A program made the translations under genes and the position numbers. A stretch of 64,000 nt of DNA from Flavobacterium sp. LMO8 (lineage in GTDB: Bacteria; Bacteroidota; Bacteroidia; Flavobacteriales; Flavobacteriaceae): positions 479,421-543,420 of the forward strand of contig NZ_WIBJ01000031.1 of the NCBI RefSeq assembly GCF_009495755.1. Reading direction: 5' to 3'. Below the pieces are notes generated by a model. That model was given only the letters and a program-made list of their open reading frames with translations. It was not told where the DNA came from and searched no databases. Shown here piece by piece: positions 25,611-34,454 of this stretch (its first letter is position 1; each line of letters opens with the position of its first letter).

Positions 25611-26966
25611 ATGTTCGATATCATTGGTAAAATAAGAGGAGATAAAACCATTTGGGCCATAGTTTTTCTATTGGCTTTGGTTTCTTTTTTACCAGTATAT
25701 AGCGCTAGTACCAACTTAGTTTACGTAATCGGAAACGGAACTACAATCGGACATTTAATTAAGCATGCTATTCATGTTTTGTTAGGTTTTGTAATCATAT
25801 ATTGGATTCACAAAATGCCATATCATTACTTCAAAGCCTTATCCATTTTCGGAATTCCTTTAGTAGCCTTATTGTTAGTTTATACATTATTGAAAGGAAC
25901 AGAAATTGGTGGTGCAAATGCTAGCCGTTGGATTCAAATTCCGTTTGTAGGAGTGAGTTTTCAAACATCTACGTTAGCATTTATTGTTATAATGGTTTAT
26001 GTGGCTCGTTATTTGGCAAAGGTTAGTGATAAAGTGTATTCGTTTAAGGAATCGTTTTTAGAATTATGGATGCCTGTTGGAGCCGTTTTAGTACTGATTT
26101 TACCTGCCAACTTTTCAACAACAGCCTTAATTTTTGCAATGATTTGCATGCTAATTTTCATCGGACATTATCCTTTAAAATATTTAGGATATGTTTTAGC
26201 TATGGGAGTTTCAGCCATGCTGCTGTTTATATTATTAGCTAAAGCTTTTCCAGATAATAAGTTTTTTAGCCGTGTGAATACTTGGGAAAATCGTATCGAA
26301 CGTTTTACCAAAGACACGCCAAATGAAGATGATTACCAAATTGAAAAAGCAAAAATCGCCATCGCTTCTGGTGGAGTAATTGGATTAGGAGCTGGAAAAA
26401 GTGTTCAGAAAAATTTCTTACCTCAATCTTCTTCCGATTTTATTTTCGCCATTATTGTAGAAGAATGGGGATTAGTTGGCGCTTTAACTATTATCGGATT
26501 GTATTTGTTGTTATTAATTCGATTTGTCATCAATGCTCAAAAGGCTTCGAGTTTATTCGGAAAATTATTAATCATCGGACTCGGATTCCCTATTATATTC
26601 CAAGCTTTTGTAAATATGGGAGTTGCAGTCGAATTATTGCCAGTTACAGGGCAGCCTTTGCCTTTAATAAGTAGTGGAGGAACTTCGATTTGGATGACGT
26701 GTATCGCTGTCGGAATTATTTTAAGTGTTACCAAGAAAGAAGAAGAAGTGGCGTTAGATTTAGAAGAAAAACGCAAACGTGATGAAGCTTTACAGCAAAT
26801 TATCGATGCGCAAGTAGCTTTGAATGAAGAGAAAGAAACGGATGAAAATCAGCAAAAAATAAACGATATTAAAAGTTCGATTAGAGAATCTTTAATTGAA
26901 GATGAAAACGGAGATGTGTTAGTAAACGGACAAAATCCAAGGAACGCAGTTTTAAATAAAAAATAA
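25611..26966 (+). CDS. ftsW: SEDS-family septal glycosyltransferase FtsW
   Basis: The 451-aa polytopic protein has the SEDS pattern (GANASRWIQIPFVGVSFQTSTLAFI, SDFIFAIIVEEWGLVGAL, ELLPVTGQPLPLISSGGTS). It polymerises lipid II into glycan strands at the septum with FtsI. About 75 residues after the last transmembrane helix form a charged Lys/Glu-rich cytoplasmic tail that is absent from E. coli FtsW. Position between murD and murG supports FtsW rather than RodA. Confidence 0.94.
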   Translation: MFDIIGKIRGDKTIWAIVFLLALVSFLPVYSASTNLVYVIGNGTTIGHLIKHAIHVLLGFVIIYWIHKMPYHYFKALSIFGIPLVALLLVYTLLKGTEIGGANASRWIQIPFVGVSFQTSTLAFIVIMVYVARYLAKVSDKVYSFKESFLELWMPVGAVLVLILPANFSTTALIFAMICMLIFIGHYPLKYLGYVLAMGVSAMLLFILLAKAFPDNKFFSRVNTWENRIERFTKDTPNEDDYQIEKAKIAIASGGVIGLGAGKSVQKNFLPQSSSDFIFAIIVEEWGLVGALTIIGLYLLLLIRFVINAQKASSLFGKLLIIGLGFPIIFQAFVNMGVAVELLPVTGQPLPLISSGGTSIWMTCIAVGIILSVTKKEEEVALDLEEKRKRDEALQQIIDAQVALNEEKETDENQQKINDIKSSIRESLIEDENGDVLVNGQNPRNAVLNKK

Positions 26967-26984
26967 AAAACAAAATCATATAAT

Positions 26985-27011
26985 TGTCCCCTCGAGGGGA
27001 CTTTAGGGGTG
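26985..27011. repeat. Repeat-like insertion in the ftsW-murG spacer
   Basis: Contains CCCCTCGAGGGG, a perfect 12-bp palindrome, followed by ACTTTAGGGGTG. It is GC-rich against an AT-rich background and ends 4 bp before the murG start. It resembles dispersed repeats seen elsewhere in Flavobacteria. Confidence 0.45.
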
Positions 27012-27015
27012 TAAA

Positions 27016-28104
27016 ATGAAAAATCCAAGATTCATTATTAGCGGAGGCGGAACAGGCGGGCATATTTATCCAGCCGTTGCGATTGCTAACGAATTAAAAT
27101 CTCGTTTTCCAGAAGCAGAGTTTCTTTTTGTAGGGGCCAAAGATAAAATGGAAATGCAAAAAGTACCTCAAGCAGGTTACGCCATCAAAGGATTATGGAT
27201 TTCGGGAATTCAACGCAAACTGACTTTAGATAATGCGATGTTTCCATTCAAACTGCTTTCAAGTATCTGGAATTCATTCAAAATCATCAAAAGTTTTAAA
27301 CCAAATGTTGTTATAGGAACAGGAGGCTTTGCAAGTGGAGCAGTGTTGAAAGTGGCTTCGATGTTGGGTATTCCAACAGTGATTCAAGAGCAAAATTCGT
27401 ATCCTGGAATCACGAATAAATTATTGGCTAAAAAAGCGAATAAAATTTGTGTGGCTTACGAAAATTTGGAACGATTTTTTCCAAAAGATAAAATGATTTT
27501 AACTGGAAATCCAGTGCGTCAAGATTTGATTAATGAAGCAAGTAAAAGTGAAGCTATCGCTTATTTTAAATTAGATGCAAATAAAAAAACACTTTTGGTT
27601 TTAGGCGGAAGTTTAGGTGCAAGAAGAATTAACCAATTGATTGAAAAAGAATTGGATTTTTTATTAAGTCAAAACATTCAAATCATCTGGCAATGCGGAA
27701 AATTATATTTGAATGATTATTCAAAATATAATGAAAAAGAAAACGTTCAAGTAGTAGCTTTTATTGATAGAATGGATTTGGTTTACGCTGCTGCAGATGT
27801 AGTAATTTCGCGTTCAGGAGCGTCATCCGTTTCGGAATTGTGTATTGTAGGAAAACCAACGATTTTTATTCCGTCACCAAACGTTGCCGAAGATCATCAA
27901 ACGAAAAATGCAAAAGCAATTTCAGATAAAAACGGAGCCATCTTAATTAAAGAATCAGAATTAGAAGCTCAATTTGAAACGATTTTTTCTGATTTAATTT
28001 CAAACGAAAGCAAACAATCAGAATTAAGTCAAAACATAAAAAAATTAGCTAAACCAAACGCAACAAAATACATTGTTGAAGAAATAGTGAAGCTAATAAA
28101 ATAA
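27016..28104 (+). CDS. murG: Lipid II synthase MurG (UDP-GlcNAc transferase)
   Basis: The 362-aa GT28 enzyme adds GlcNAc to lipid I at the inner face of the cytoplasmic membrane. The N-terminal donor/acceptor loop is [17 protein letters not shown], and the C-terminal UDP-GlcNAc site contains [27 protein letters not shown]. Length and start are as expected. A 97-bp low-complexity spacer separates it from murC. Confidence 0.97.
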   Translation: MKNPRFIISGGGTGGHIYPAVAIANELKSRFPEAEFLFVGAKDKMEMQKVPQAGYAIKGLWISGIQRKLTLDNAMFPFKLLSSIWNSFKIIKSFKPNVVIGTGGFASGAVLKVASMLGIPTVIQEQNSYPGITNKLLAKKANKICVAYENLERFFPKDKMILTGNPVRQDLINEASKSEAIAYFKLDANKKTLLVLGGSLGARRINQLIEKELDFLLSQNIQIIWQCGKLYLNDYSKYNEKENVQVVAFIDRMDLVYAAADVVISRSGASSVSELCIVGKPTIFIPSPNVAEDHQTKNAKAISDKNGAILIKESELEAQFETIFSDLISNESKQSELSQNIKKLAKPNATKYIVEEIVKLIK

Positions 28105-28108
28105 TATT

Positions 28109-28200
28109 TCAAGAGCAAGTTCAATTACAAGAACAAGCTCAATAAAAAAATAAATAATAAAAGTTTGAAATTGAATTTTGAACTTGAAATTGAATTTGAA
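28109..28200. repeat. Low-complexity repeat in the murG-murC spacer
   Basis: Repeated CAAGTTCAA/CAAGAACAAGCTC units, then repeated TTGAA(A/T)TTGAA units. It reads open into murC (a TTG at 28178), but this is a by-product of the repeat. Confidence 0.5.
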
Positions 28201-28201
28201 A

Positions 28202-29548
28202 ATGAATCTAAATCAAATACATAACGTTTATTTCATCGGAATCGGAGGCATCGGAATGAGTGCTTTGGCGCGCTATTTTCAATACATTGGAAAAAAAGTA
28301 ATGGGTTATGACAAAACGCCAACGCAGTTAACAGATGAATTGCAAGCTATCGGTTTAGAAATTCATTTTGAAGATAACATCAGCTTAATTCCAACTGATT
28401 TCTATGTTGAAAATACATTAGTAATCGTAACGCCAGCCATTCCAGTTTCGCATTCGGAATGGAATTATTTCATCGAAAGAGGATTTACAATTAAAAAGCG
28501 TGCTGAAGTTTTAGGAATCATAACAAAAGACACCTACTGTTTTGCTATTGCTGGCACACATGGGAAAACAACAACATCAAGTATTTTAGGCCACGTTTTA
28601 TATGAAAGCGGAGTAGATGTAACTGCTTTTTTAGGCGGAATTGTGGAGAATTATAATTCCAACTTAATCGGTTCAGGAAAAACGGTTACCGTTGTTGAAG
28701 CAGATGAATTTGATCGATCGTTTTTGCATTTGCATCCTAATGTTTCTTGCGTAACGTCAATGGATGCCGACCATTTAGATATTTATGGTGATGCAGCCAG
28801 TATTGAAGAATCATTCAGAGAATTCGCGGCCAAAACATCAAGCGAAAATTTATACGTAATTAAAGGATTACCATTAGAAGGAAATACTATCGGAGTTAAT
28901 AACAATGCTGATTTTTCTGCCCAAAATATCCGAATTGAAAACGGTTTTTATGTGTTCGATGTGAAAACTCCAACCGAAGTGGTTCAGAATGTGAAATTTG
29001 GTTTGCCAGGTCATCATAATTTGACAAACGCATTATTAGCTTTTGCGATGGCGAAATCTTATGGTGTTTCTAATGAGAAAATTAGTGCAGCATTAGCAAG
29101 TTTTAAAGGCGTAAGAAGACGTTTCTCTTTTCAAATTAGAGAAGAAAAATTAGTTTATATTGATGATTACGCACATCATCCAACGGAAATTAACGCGGTG
29201 CATCAAGCCGTTCGTGAATTGTATCCGGAAAAAAAAATCATTGCAGCTTTTCAACCACATTTGTTTAGTAGAACGAAAGATTTTGTAGATGGTTTTGCAG
29301 AAAGTTTAAGTCAATTCGATGAGGTTTTACTGTTGGAAATTTATCCCGCTCGCGAGTTGCCAATGGAAGGTGTAAATTCGACTTGGTTGTTAAATAAAAT
29401 TATTAATCCAAATAAGAAATTAGTAACCAAAGACGAGTTGTTTTTGGCTTTTGAAAATTCCGATGCTGATGTGTTCATAACTATTGGTGCAGGCGACATT
29501 GGTGAGCTTGTAAAAGATCTAAAAAAAGTGCTTAATGAAAAGAATTAA
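28202..29548 (+). CDS. murC: UDP-N-acetylmuramate:L-alanine ligase MurC
   Basis: The protein of about 448 aa adds L-Ala to UDP-MurNAc, the first step of stem-peptide assembly. It has the N-terminal GIGGIGMSALARYF loop, the ATP loop AIAGTHGKTTTSSI and the DDYAHHPTEI segment. I chose the ATG at 28202. The open frame extends eight codons further back, but those codons come from the spacer repeat. It overlaps ftsQ by 14 bp. Confidence 0.96.
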   Translation: MNLNQIHNVYFIGIGGIGMSALARYFQYIGKKVMGYDKTPTQLTDELQAIGLEIHFEDNISLIPTDFYVENTLVIVTPAIPVSHSEWNYFIERGFTIKKRAEVLGIITKDTYCFAIAGTHGKTTTSSILGHVLYESGVDVTAFLGGIVENYNSNLIGSGKTVTVVEADEFDRSFLHLHPNVSCVTSMDADHLDIYGDAASIEESFREFAAKTSSENLYVIKGLPLEGNTIGVNNNADFSAQNIRIENGFYVFDVKTPTEVVQNVKFGLPGHHNLTNALLAFAMAKSYGVSNEKISAALASFKGVRRRFSFQIREEKLVYIDDYAHHPTEINAVHQAVRELYPEKKIIAAFQPHLFSRTKDFVDGFAESLSQFDEVLLLEIYPARELPMEGVNSTWLLNKIINPNKKLVTKDELFLAFENSDADVFITIGAGDIGELVKDLKKVLNEKN

Positions 29549-30257
29549 TTGGCATACTATTCGCTTGGTGTTAATCATTTTTACAATGATTTTCCTTTAT
29601 TCTTTTTCTTCAAAGCGGAATAGTGAGCGTAAAATCAGTAAGATAGACATCAAATTCGAGTCAAATGAAAATATGTTTTTAACACATGAAATGGTTAATA
29701 ACTTGTTAATACAAAATTTAGGAGGTGCTTCAAGAATACAAAAAGATAAAGTAGATTTGAATACTTTAGAAACTGTTCTCGATGATCACGAGATGATTGA
29801 AAAAGCACAAGTTTTTTCAACAGTAGACGGATTTCTAAATACGCGTATTACTCAAAAGACCCCAATCGTAAGAGTTATTACTGATAATGAAACCTATTAC
29901 CTTGATTCGAAAGGAAGTAGGATGTCGTTGTCGGAGAATTTTTCAGCACGAGTTCCGCTAGTTACTGGCGAAATAAGTGAAGAAAATTGCAAGCCGTTTT
30001 TGTTCTTATTTAACGAAATCAAAAAAGATGATTTCTTAAGTAAAAATATTACTGGCGTACAGGTTATGGCTTCAGGAAATGTGGTGTTAACCAACAGAAG
30101 TTATGATTATAAAATAGCATTTGGGAAACCAATAAATGTGGAAAAAAAGCTAAAGAATTACAAGGCATTTTTTCATCATGCTATAAAAGATACATTGATT
30201 AAAAGTTATAAAGAGGTAAACGTTATGTTTACACAACAAGTGGTTTGTAAGAAATAG
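29535..30257 (+). CDS. ftsQ: Cell division protein FtsQ/DivIB
   Basis: The 240-aa bitopic protein has a cytoplasmic N-terminus, one transmembrane helix (TIRLVLIIFTMIFLYSFSS), a POTRA-like region (SKIDIKFESNENMFLTHEMVNNLL) and an FtsQ domain (LNTLETVLDDHEMIEKAQVFSTVDGFLNTRITQKTPIVRV). It organises the FtsQLB complex that licenses septal synthesis. Position between murC and ftsA is standard. Confidence 0.93.
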   Translation: MKRINWHTIRLVLIIFTMIFLYSFSSKRNSERKISKIDIKFESNENMFLTHEMVNNLLIQNLGGASRIQKDKVDLNTLETVLDDHEMIEKAQVFSTVDGFLNTRITQKTPIVRVITDNETYYLDSKGSRMSLSENFSARVPLVTGEISEENCKPFLFLFNEIKKDDFLSKNITGVQVMASGNVVLTNRSYDYKIAFGKPINVEKKLKNYKAFFHHAIKDTLIKSYKEVNVMFTQQVVCKK

Positions 30258-30265
30258 TTAGAGTT

Positions 30266-31645
30266 ATGAACAAAGACAACATTGCAGTAGGATTAGACAT
30301 TGGTACAACTAAAATTGTAGCAATGATAGGGAAGAAGAATGAATACGGAAAGCTAGAGATTCTTGGAGTAGGAAAATCTAAAAGCTTGGGTGTTCATAGA
30401 GGTGTTGTAAATAATATTACACAAACCATACAATCCATTCAGCAAGCAGTTGCTGATGCAGAAAATGATTCAGGTTATAAAATTAATGATGTTGTTGTAG
30501 GTATTGCTGGGCAACACATTAGAAGTATTCAACATAGCGATTACATCAGTCGTCCAAATGCAGAAGAAGTAATTGGAGATGCCGATATCGATGCATTGAT
30601 TGGTCAGGTTCATAAATTAGCGATGTTACCAGGTGAAGAAATTATTCACGTGTTACCGCAAGAATTTAAAATCGACGGTCAAGCCGAAATTAAAGAGCCT
30701 ATTGGAATGTACGGTGGAAGATTAGAATCTAGTTTTCACGTAGTAGTTGGGCAAGCGGCTTCGATTCGAAATTTAGGAAGATGTATTAAAAGTGCCGGAT
30801 TAGAATTATCTGGATTAACATTAGAACCATTAGCTTCGGCTGATGCAGTATTGAGTCAGGAAGAAAAAGAAGCAGGAGTTGCTTTGATAGATATAGGTGG
30901 TGGAACAACAGATTTAGCCATTTTTAAAGATGGGATCATTCGTCATACAGCTGTTATTCCTTTTGGAGGAAACGTAATTACGGAAGATATTAAAGAAGGA
31001 TGTTCGATTATTGAAAAACAAGCAGAGTTATTAAAAACTCGTTTTGGTTCAGCTTGGCCAGGAGAAAATAAAGACAATGAAATTGTTTCTATTCCAGGAT
31101 TAAGAGGTAGAGAGCCAAAAGAAATTTCGTTAAAAAACTTGTCAAAAATTATTCACGCAAGAGTGGTAGAAATTATTGAGCAAGTATATGCCGAAATTAA
31201 ATTATACGGACACGAAGATCCTAAGAAAAAACTTATTGCTGGTATTGTATTAACGGGAGGTGGAGCGCAATTGCAACACATCAAACAACTGGTAGAATAC
31301 ATTACAGGTATGGATACTAGAATTGGTTATCCAAACGAGCATTTAGCAGGAGATTCAGACGAGGAATTGTCAAGTCCATTATATGCTACTGCAGTTGGTT
31401 TAGTAATGAACAGTATTAGAAACAATACAAAAAGTGCTACACCATTTGTGGAAATGAAAAAGGAAGAGCCAGTAGTGGTGGCTCGTCCTCAAGTTGTGGT
31501 TGAAGAACCAATTATTGAGGAAGAAAAAGAGGAGGCAATAGCAACTCAATCTACTGGACAAGAAACAACGGATGATAGAATCAAACGTTCGTTTTTTGAT
31601 AAGTATATAGATAAGATTAAAGAATTTTTAGATAACGCAGAATAA
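30266..31645 (+). CDS. ftsA: Cell division protein FtsA
   Basis: The 459-aa actin-fold ATPase tethers FtsZ to the membrane. It begins NIAVGLDIGTTKIVAMIGK (phosphate-1 loop) and carries the SHS2/1C region and the second phosphate loop GVALIDIGGGTTDLAIF. The C-terminus ends in an amphipathic helix (RSFFDKYIDKIKEFLDNAE) expected to be the membrane-targeting sequence, after an acidic linker (VVVEEPIIEEEKEEAIA). Confidence 0.97.
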   Translation: MNKDNIAVGLDIGTTKIVAMIGKKNEYGKLEILGVGKSKSLGVHRGVVNNITQTIQSIQQAVADAENDSGYKINDVVVGIAGQHIRSIQHSDYISRPNAEEVIGDADIDALIGQVHKLAMLPGEEIIHVLPQEFKIDGQAEIKEPIGMYGGRLESSFHVVVGQAASIRNLGRCIKSAGLELSGLTLEPLASADAVLSQEEKEAGVALIDIGGGTTDLAIFKDGIIRHTAVIPFGGNVITEDIKEGCSIIEKQAELLKTRFGSAWPGENKDNEIVSIPGLRGREPKEISLKNLSKIIHARVVEIIEQVYAEIKLYGHEDPKKKLIAGIVLTGGGAQLQHIKQLVEYITGMDTRIGYPNEHLAGDSDEELSSPLYATAVGLVMNSIRNNTKSATPFVEMKKEEPVVVARPQVVVEEPIIEEEKEEAIATQSTGQETTDDRIKRSFFDKYIDKIKEFLDNAE

Positions 31646-31651
31646 AAGGAG
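31645..31651 (+). promoter_or_regulatory. Shine-Dalgarno sequence of ftsZ
   Basis: AAAGGAG, five bases before the ATG. Such a strong Shine-Dalgarno is exceptional in this window, where most genes have none. Confidence 0.7.
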
Positions 31652-31656
31652 ATACT

Positions 31657-33630
31657 ATGTCAGAATTTGGAAACATTTCATTCGATTTACCTAAAAACCA
31701 ATCTAACGTAATTAAAGTAATTGGCGTTGGAGGTGGAGGTAGTAATGCCATAAACCACATGTTTAAGCAAGGCATTAAAGGTGTTGATTTTATAGTTTGT
31801 AATACTGATTCTCAGGCATTGCAAAATAGTCCAGTACCAAATAAGATTCAGTTAGGTGTTAACCTTACCGAAGGATTAGGTGCTGGAGCAAATCCTGAAG
31901 TAGGTCAACAATCTGCAATAGAAAGTATCGCCGAAATTGAAAAAATGTTGGACAGCAACACCAAAATGGTTTTCATCACCGCAGGAATGGGTGGAGGAAC
32001 TGGAACGGGTGCAGCTCCTGTAATTGCGCAATTAGCAAAAGAGCGCGATATTTTAACAGTTGGTATTGTTACGATTCCTTTTCAATTTGAAGGAAAAGTT
32101 CGCTCTGAGCAAGCGTTAGCCGGAGTAGAACGTTTACGTAAACAAGTAGATTCTTTAGTTGTTATCAATAATAATAAATTACGTGAAGTATACGGAAACT
32201 TAGGTTTCAAAGCAGGTTTCTCTAAGGCTGACGAAGTGTTAGCTACTGCGTCAAGAGGAATTGCTGAAGTAATTACACACCACTATACTCAAAATATCGA
32301 CCTTAAAGATGCTAAAACCGTGTTATCAAACAGCGGAACAGCAATTATGGGTTCTGCAACAGCAGCCGGTTCAGATAGAGCAAAACAAGCGATTTCAAGT
32401 GCATTAGATTCTCCATTATTAAATGATAATAAAATCACAGGTGCTAAAAACGTATTGTTGTTAATCGTTTCTGGAACTGATGAAGCTAACGAAATTACAA
32501 TCGATGAAATCGGAGAAATCAATGATTTTATTCAATCTGAAGCAGGTTACAACGCAAACATCATTATGGGTGTTGGTGAAGAAGAAGCTTTAGGTGAAGC
32601 CATTTCGGTAACGGTAATTGCAACAGGTTTTAACATTGAGCAACAAGCTGAAATCGTTAATACAGAGCCTAAGAAAATTATTCATTCTTTAGAAGACGAA
32701 CAAAAAATTGTTCACGAATTGTTGAATAAAACAATAGCTAGTCTTCCAGTTAATGAGCCAATTTTTGAATCTCCAATAGAAACAGAAATTAAATCGGATA
32801 TCATCAATCCTATTTGTGACGAAGTAGTAGAACAAAAAGTGATTTTTACTTTAGAAGAAGAAGTAGAAGAGCCAGTTTTCGAAATTCATACACCAGTAGC
32901 GGCAATTGATTTAGTTCCTACAACTGAGTTTTTAAAGAATATCGATGTAACTTTTGAAGTGGTTAGCCCAAATGTAGCGCCAACTTTCGAAATCATTACA
33001 CCTCAAATCAGAGAAATCGAAGTAAAAGATCCAGAATTTGTTGTGGCAACTGAAGAAGTAAGTTTTTCTTTGGATTTATTCGCAACAAAAGAAGAAGTAA
33101 AAGAAAGCTCTATTGTTTTTGATTTATCTGCTGAAACACGTGCCATGGAAGTAAAAGATCCAATTAACGTTGTTCCGGTTACTGAAGTTAATCAAAACGG
33201 AATTATCAAATATTCGTTAGAAGATTATTTAGAAAAAGAAAACGAATTAGTAGCTTCTAAGCCAGTCGAGATTGTAGCGGAACCAATTGATGAAGAGTTA
33301 AACTTCACTATGAAAACGAATGTTCAAAAATTTGAAGATGCACATCAATTAGACAATACGTCGCCTTTAGAAATGTCAATCGAAGATACATTAAAACTTA
33401 GAGCCGACGAACGTAAAAGAAAAATGAAAGAATTCAATCATAAATTCAACAATAGCGCTTCGCAAATTGATGAGTTTGAAAGAATTCCTGCCTATAAAAG
33501 AATGGGGTTTGATGTAACATCTACACCAAACACTGCTAGTAATCAATCTAGAATGTCTTTAGGAACTGATAGTAACGACGATATCCAATTGCGTTCAAAC
33601 AATTCATTCCTTCATGATAATGTGGATTAA
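31657..33630 (+). CDS. ftsZ: Cell division GTPase FtsZ with long C-terminal extension
   Basis: The 657-aa tubulin homologue forms the Z-ring. The GTPase core (residues about 15-325) has the nucleotide loop [13 protein letters not shown] and the tubulin signature [10 protein letters not shown] from G112. After the core come about 330 residues rich in Glu, Val and Pro with recurrent EVKDP segments, far longer than the linker of E. coli FtsZ (total 383 aa). Bacteroidota FtsZ proteins are commonly long. The C-terminal partner-binding peptide is not obvious (possibly [13 protein letters not shown]). It is last in the dcw cluster and is followed by a terminator. Confidence 0.97.
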   Translation: MSEFGNISFDLPKNQSNVIKVIGVGGGGSNAINHMFKQGIKGVDFIVCNTDSQALQNSPVPNKIQLGVNLTEGLGAGANPEVGQQSAIESIAEIEKMLDSNTKMVFITAGMGGGTGTGAAPVIAQLAKERDILTVGIVTIPFQFEGKVRSEQALAGVERLRKQVDSLVVINNNKLREVYGNLGFKAGFSKADEVLATASRGIAEVITHHYTQNIDLKDAKTVLSNSGTAIMGSATAAGSDRAKQAISSALDSPLLNDNKITGAKNVLLLIVSGTDEANEITIDEIGEINDFIQSEAGYNANIIMGVGEEEALGEAISVTVIATGFNIEQQAEIVNTEPKKIIHSLEDEQKIVHELLNKTIASLPVNEPIFESPIETEIKSDIINPICDEVVEQKVIFTLEEEVEEPVFEIHTPVAAIDLVPTTEFLKNIDVTFEVVSPNVAPTFEIITPQIREIEVKDPEFVVATEEVSFSLDLFATKEEVKESSIVFDLSAETRAMEVKDPINVVPVTEVNQNGIIKYSLEDYLEKENELVASKPVEIVAEPIDEELNFTMKTNVQKFEDAHQLDNTSPLEMSIEDTLKLRADERKRKMKEFNHKFNNSASQIDEFERIPAYKRMGFDVTSTPNTASNQSRMSLGTDSNDDIQLRSNNSFLHDNVD

Positions 33631-33657
33631 ATCTACAACAAACTAACCTACCCTAAG

Positions 33658-33687
33658 AAACCCGAAGAGCAATTTTCGGGTTTTTTT
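33658..33687 (+). terminator. Terminator of the dcw cluster
   Basis: AAACCCGAA, a 7-nt loop, TTCGGGTTT and a T tract, 27 bp after the ftsZ stop. Confidence 0.9.
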
Positions 33688-33689
33688 AT

Positions 33690-33697
33690 TACCTTTG
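33690..33697 (+). promoter_or_regulatory. -7 promoter element of yqeY
   Basis: TACCTTTG, directly after the ftsZ terminator. The predicted transcription start is near 33702, which is also the ATG of an 11-codon upstream frame. Confidence 0.65.
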
Positions 33698-33765
33698 CAC
33701 CATGTTTGCAAAACCTGTTTCTAGGGTTTGGACATGAATCAACTACAATAAATAAAAAATACAAT

Positions 33766-34215
33766 ATGAGTTTAGAAGCAAAAATCATGGATCACATGAA
33801 AGAAGCCATGAAGGCAAAAGATAGTGTAGCTTTAGAAGCGTTAAGAGCTATTAAGTCGGCAATTATTTTAGCAAAAACAGAAGCTGGTGCAGGAGATGGT
33901 TTATCAGAAGATCAAGAAATTAAAATGTTACAACGTTTAGTTAAAATGCGTAAGGATAGTGCTGAAATTTTCGCGACACAAAACCGTCCTGATTTAGCAG
34001 AACCAGAATTGGCACAAATCGCCGTAATTGAGAAGTTTTTACCAGCTCAGTTGTCAGAAGAAGAAGTAGAGGTGGTAATCGCTAAAATCATAGCTGAAAC
34101 AGGTGCTTCAGGTATTGCTTCTATGGGGAAAGTTATGGGATTAGCTTCAGCTCAAATAGGAGGACAAGCAGAAGGAAAAGTAATTTCTGGAATTGTAAAG
34201 AAATTATTAGTTTAA
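33766..34215 (+). CDS. YqeY/GatB-like domain protein
   Basis: The 149-aa cytoplasmic protein begins MSLEAKIMDHMKEAMKAKDSVALEALRAIKSAI and ends with a helical domain (LPAQLSEEEVEVVIAKIIAETGASGIASMGKVMG), as in the YqeY family. The second half resembles the tRNA-binding tail domain of GatB, the aspartyl/glutamyl-tRNA amidotransferase subunit. The precise role is unknown. The ATG at 33766 matches the family N-terminus. An upstream TTG in the same frame (33706) belongs to the leader. Confidence 0.9.
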   Translation: MSLEAKIMDHMKEAMKAKDSVALEALRAIKSAIILAKTEAGAGDGLSEDQEIKMLQRLVKMRKDSAEIFATQNRPDLAEPELAQIAVIEKFLPAQLSEEEVEVVIAKIIAETGASGIASMGKVMGLASAQIGGQAEGKVISGIVKKLLV

Positions 34216-34221
34216 TAAAAT

Positions 34222-34291
34222 AGTGAAAAGTGATGAGTGAAAAGTGAAAAGTCCAAATTTGCTTATCACTTTTCACTCATCACTTTTCACT
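34222..34291. repeat. 25-bp perfect inverted repeat with 20-nt loop
   Basis: The left arm 34222-34246 (AGTGAAAAGTGATGAGTG continuing to AAAAGTG) is exactly complementary to 34267-34291. Each arm is itself made of AGTGAAAAGTGA-like units. No T tract follows. It lies between yqeY and tRNA-Arg and may end or process the yqeY transcript, or be a dispersed repeat. Confidence 0.8.
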
Positions 34292-34299
34292 CAAAAAAT

Positions 34300-34373
34300 G
34301 GCTTCGTAGTTCAACTGGATAGAATATCAGATTTCGGCTCTGAGGGTTGCAGGTTCGAACCCTGCCGAGGTCA
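34300..34373 (+). tRNA. tRNA-Arg (TCG)
   Basis: A 74-nt cloverleaf. The acceptor stem GGCTTCG/CGAGGTC has two G-T pairs. The anticodon stem TCAGA/TCTGA closes loop TTTCGGC, giving anticodon TCG. The T-arm is GCAGG-TTCGAAC-CCTGC. CCA is not encoded. It reads CGA and related arginine codons. Confidence 0.9.
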
Positions 34374-34374
34374 C

Positions 34375-34410
34375 AAATAAACGTCAAGATTTCTTGGTGT
34401 TTATTTTTTT
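34375..34410 (+). terminator. Terminator after tRNA-Arg
   Basis: A 14-bp stem (AAATAAACGTCAAG with CTTGGTGTTTATTT, two G-U pairs) and a 4-nt loop, followed by a run of T. It begins two bases after the tRNA. Confidence 0.88.
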
Positions 34411-34454
34411 AAAACACATTATTTTTACGTTATTTGTAAAATAGTCCCAAATAA

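Noticed and set aside
22917..28200. CRISPR array in the repeat-bearing dcw spacers
   Set aside because: The repeats are short, different from each other, not evenly spaced, and no cas genes are present.
28178..28201. Eight-codon N-terminal extension of MurC
   Set aside because: The codons come from the TTGAAATTGAA spacer repeat. The family N-terminus fits the ATG at 28202.
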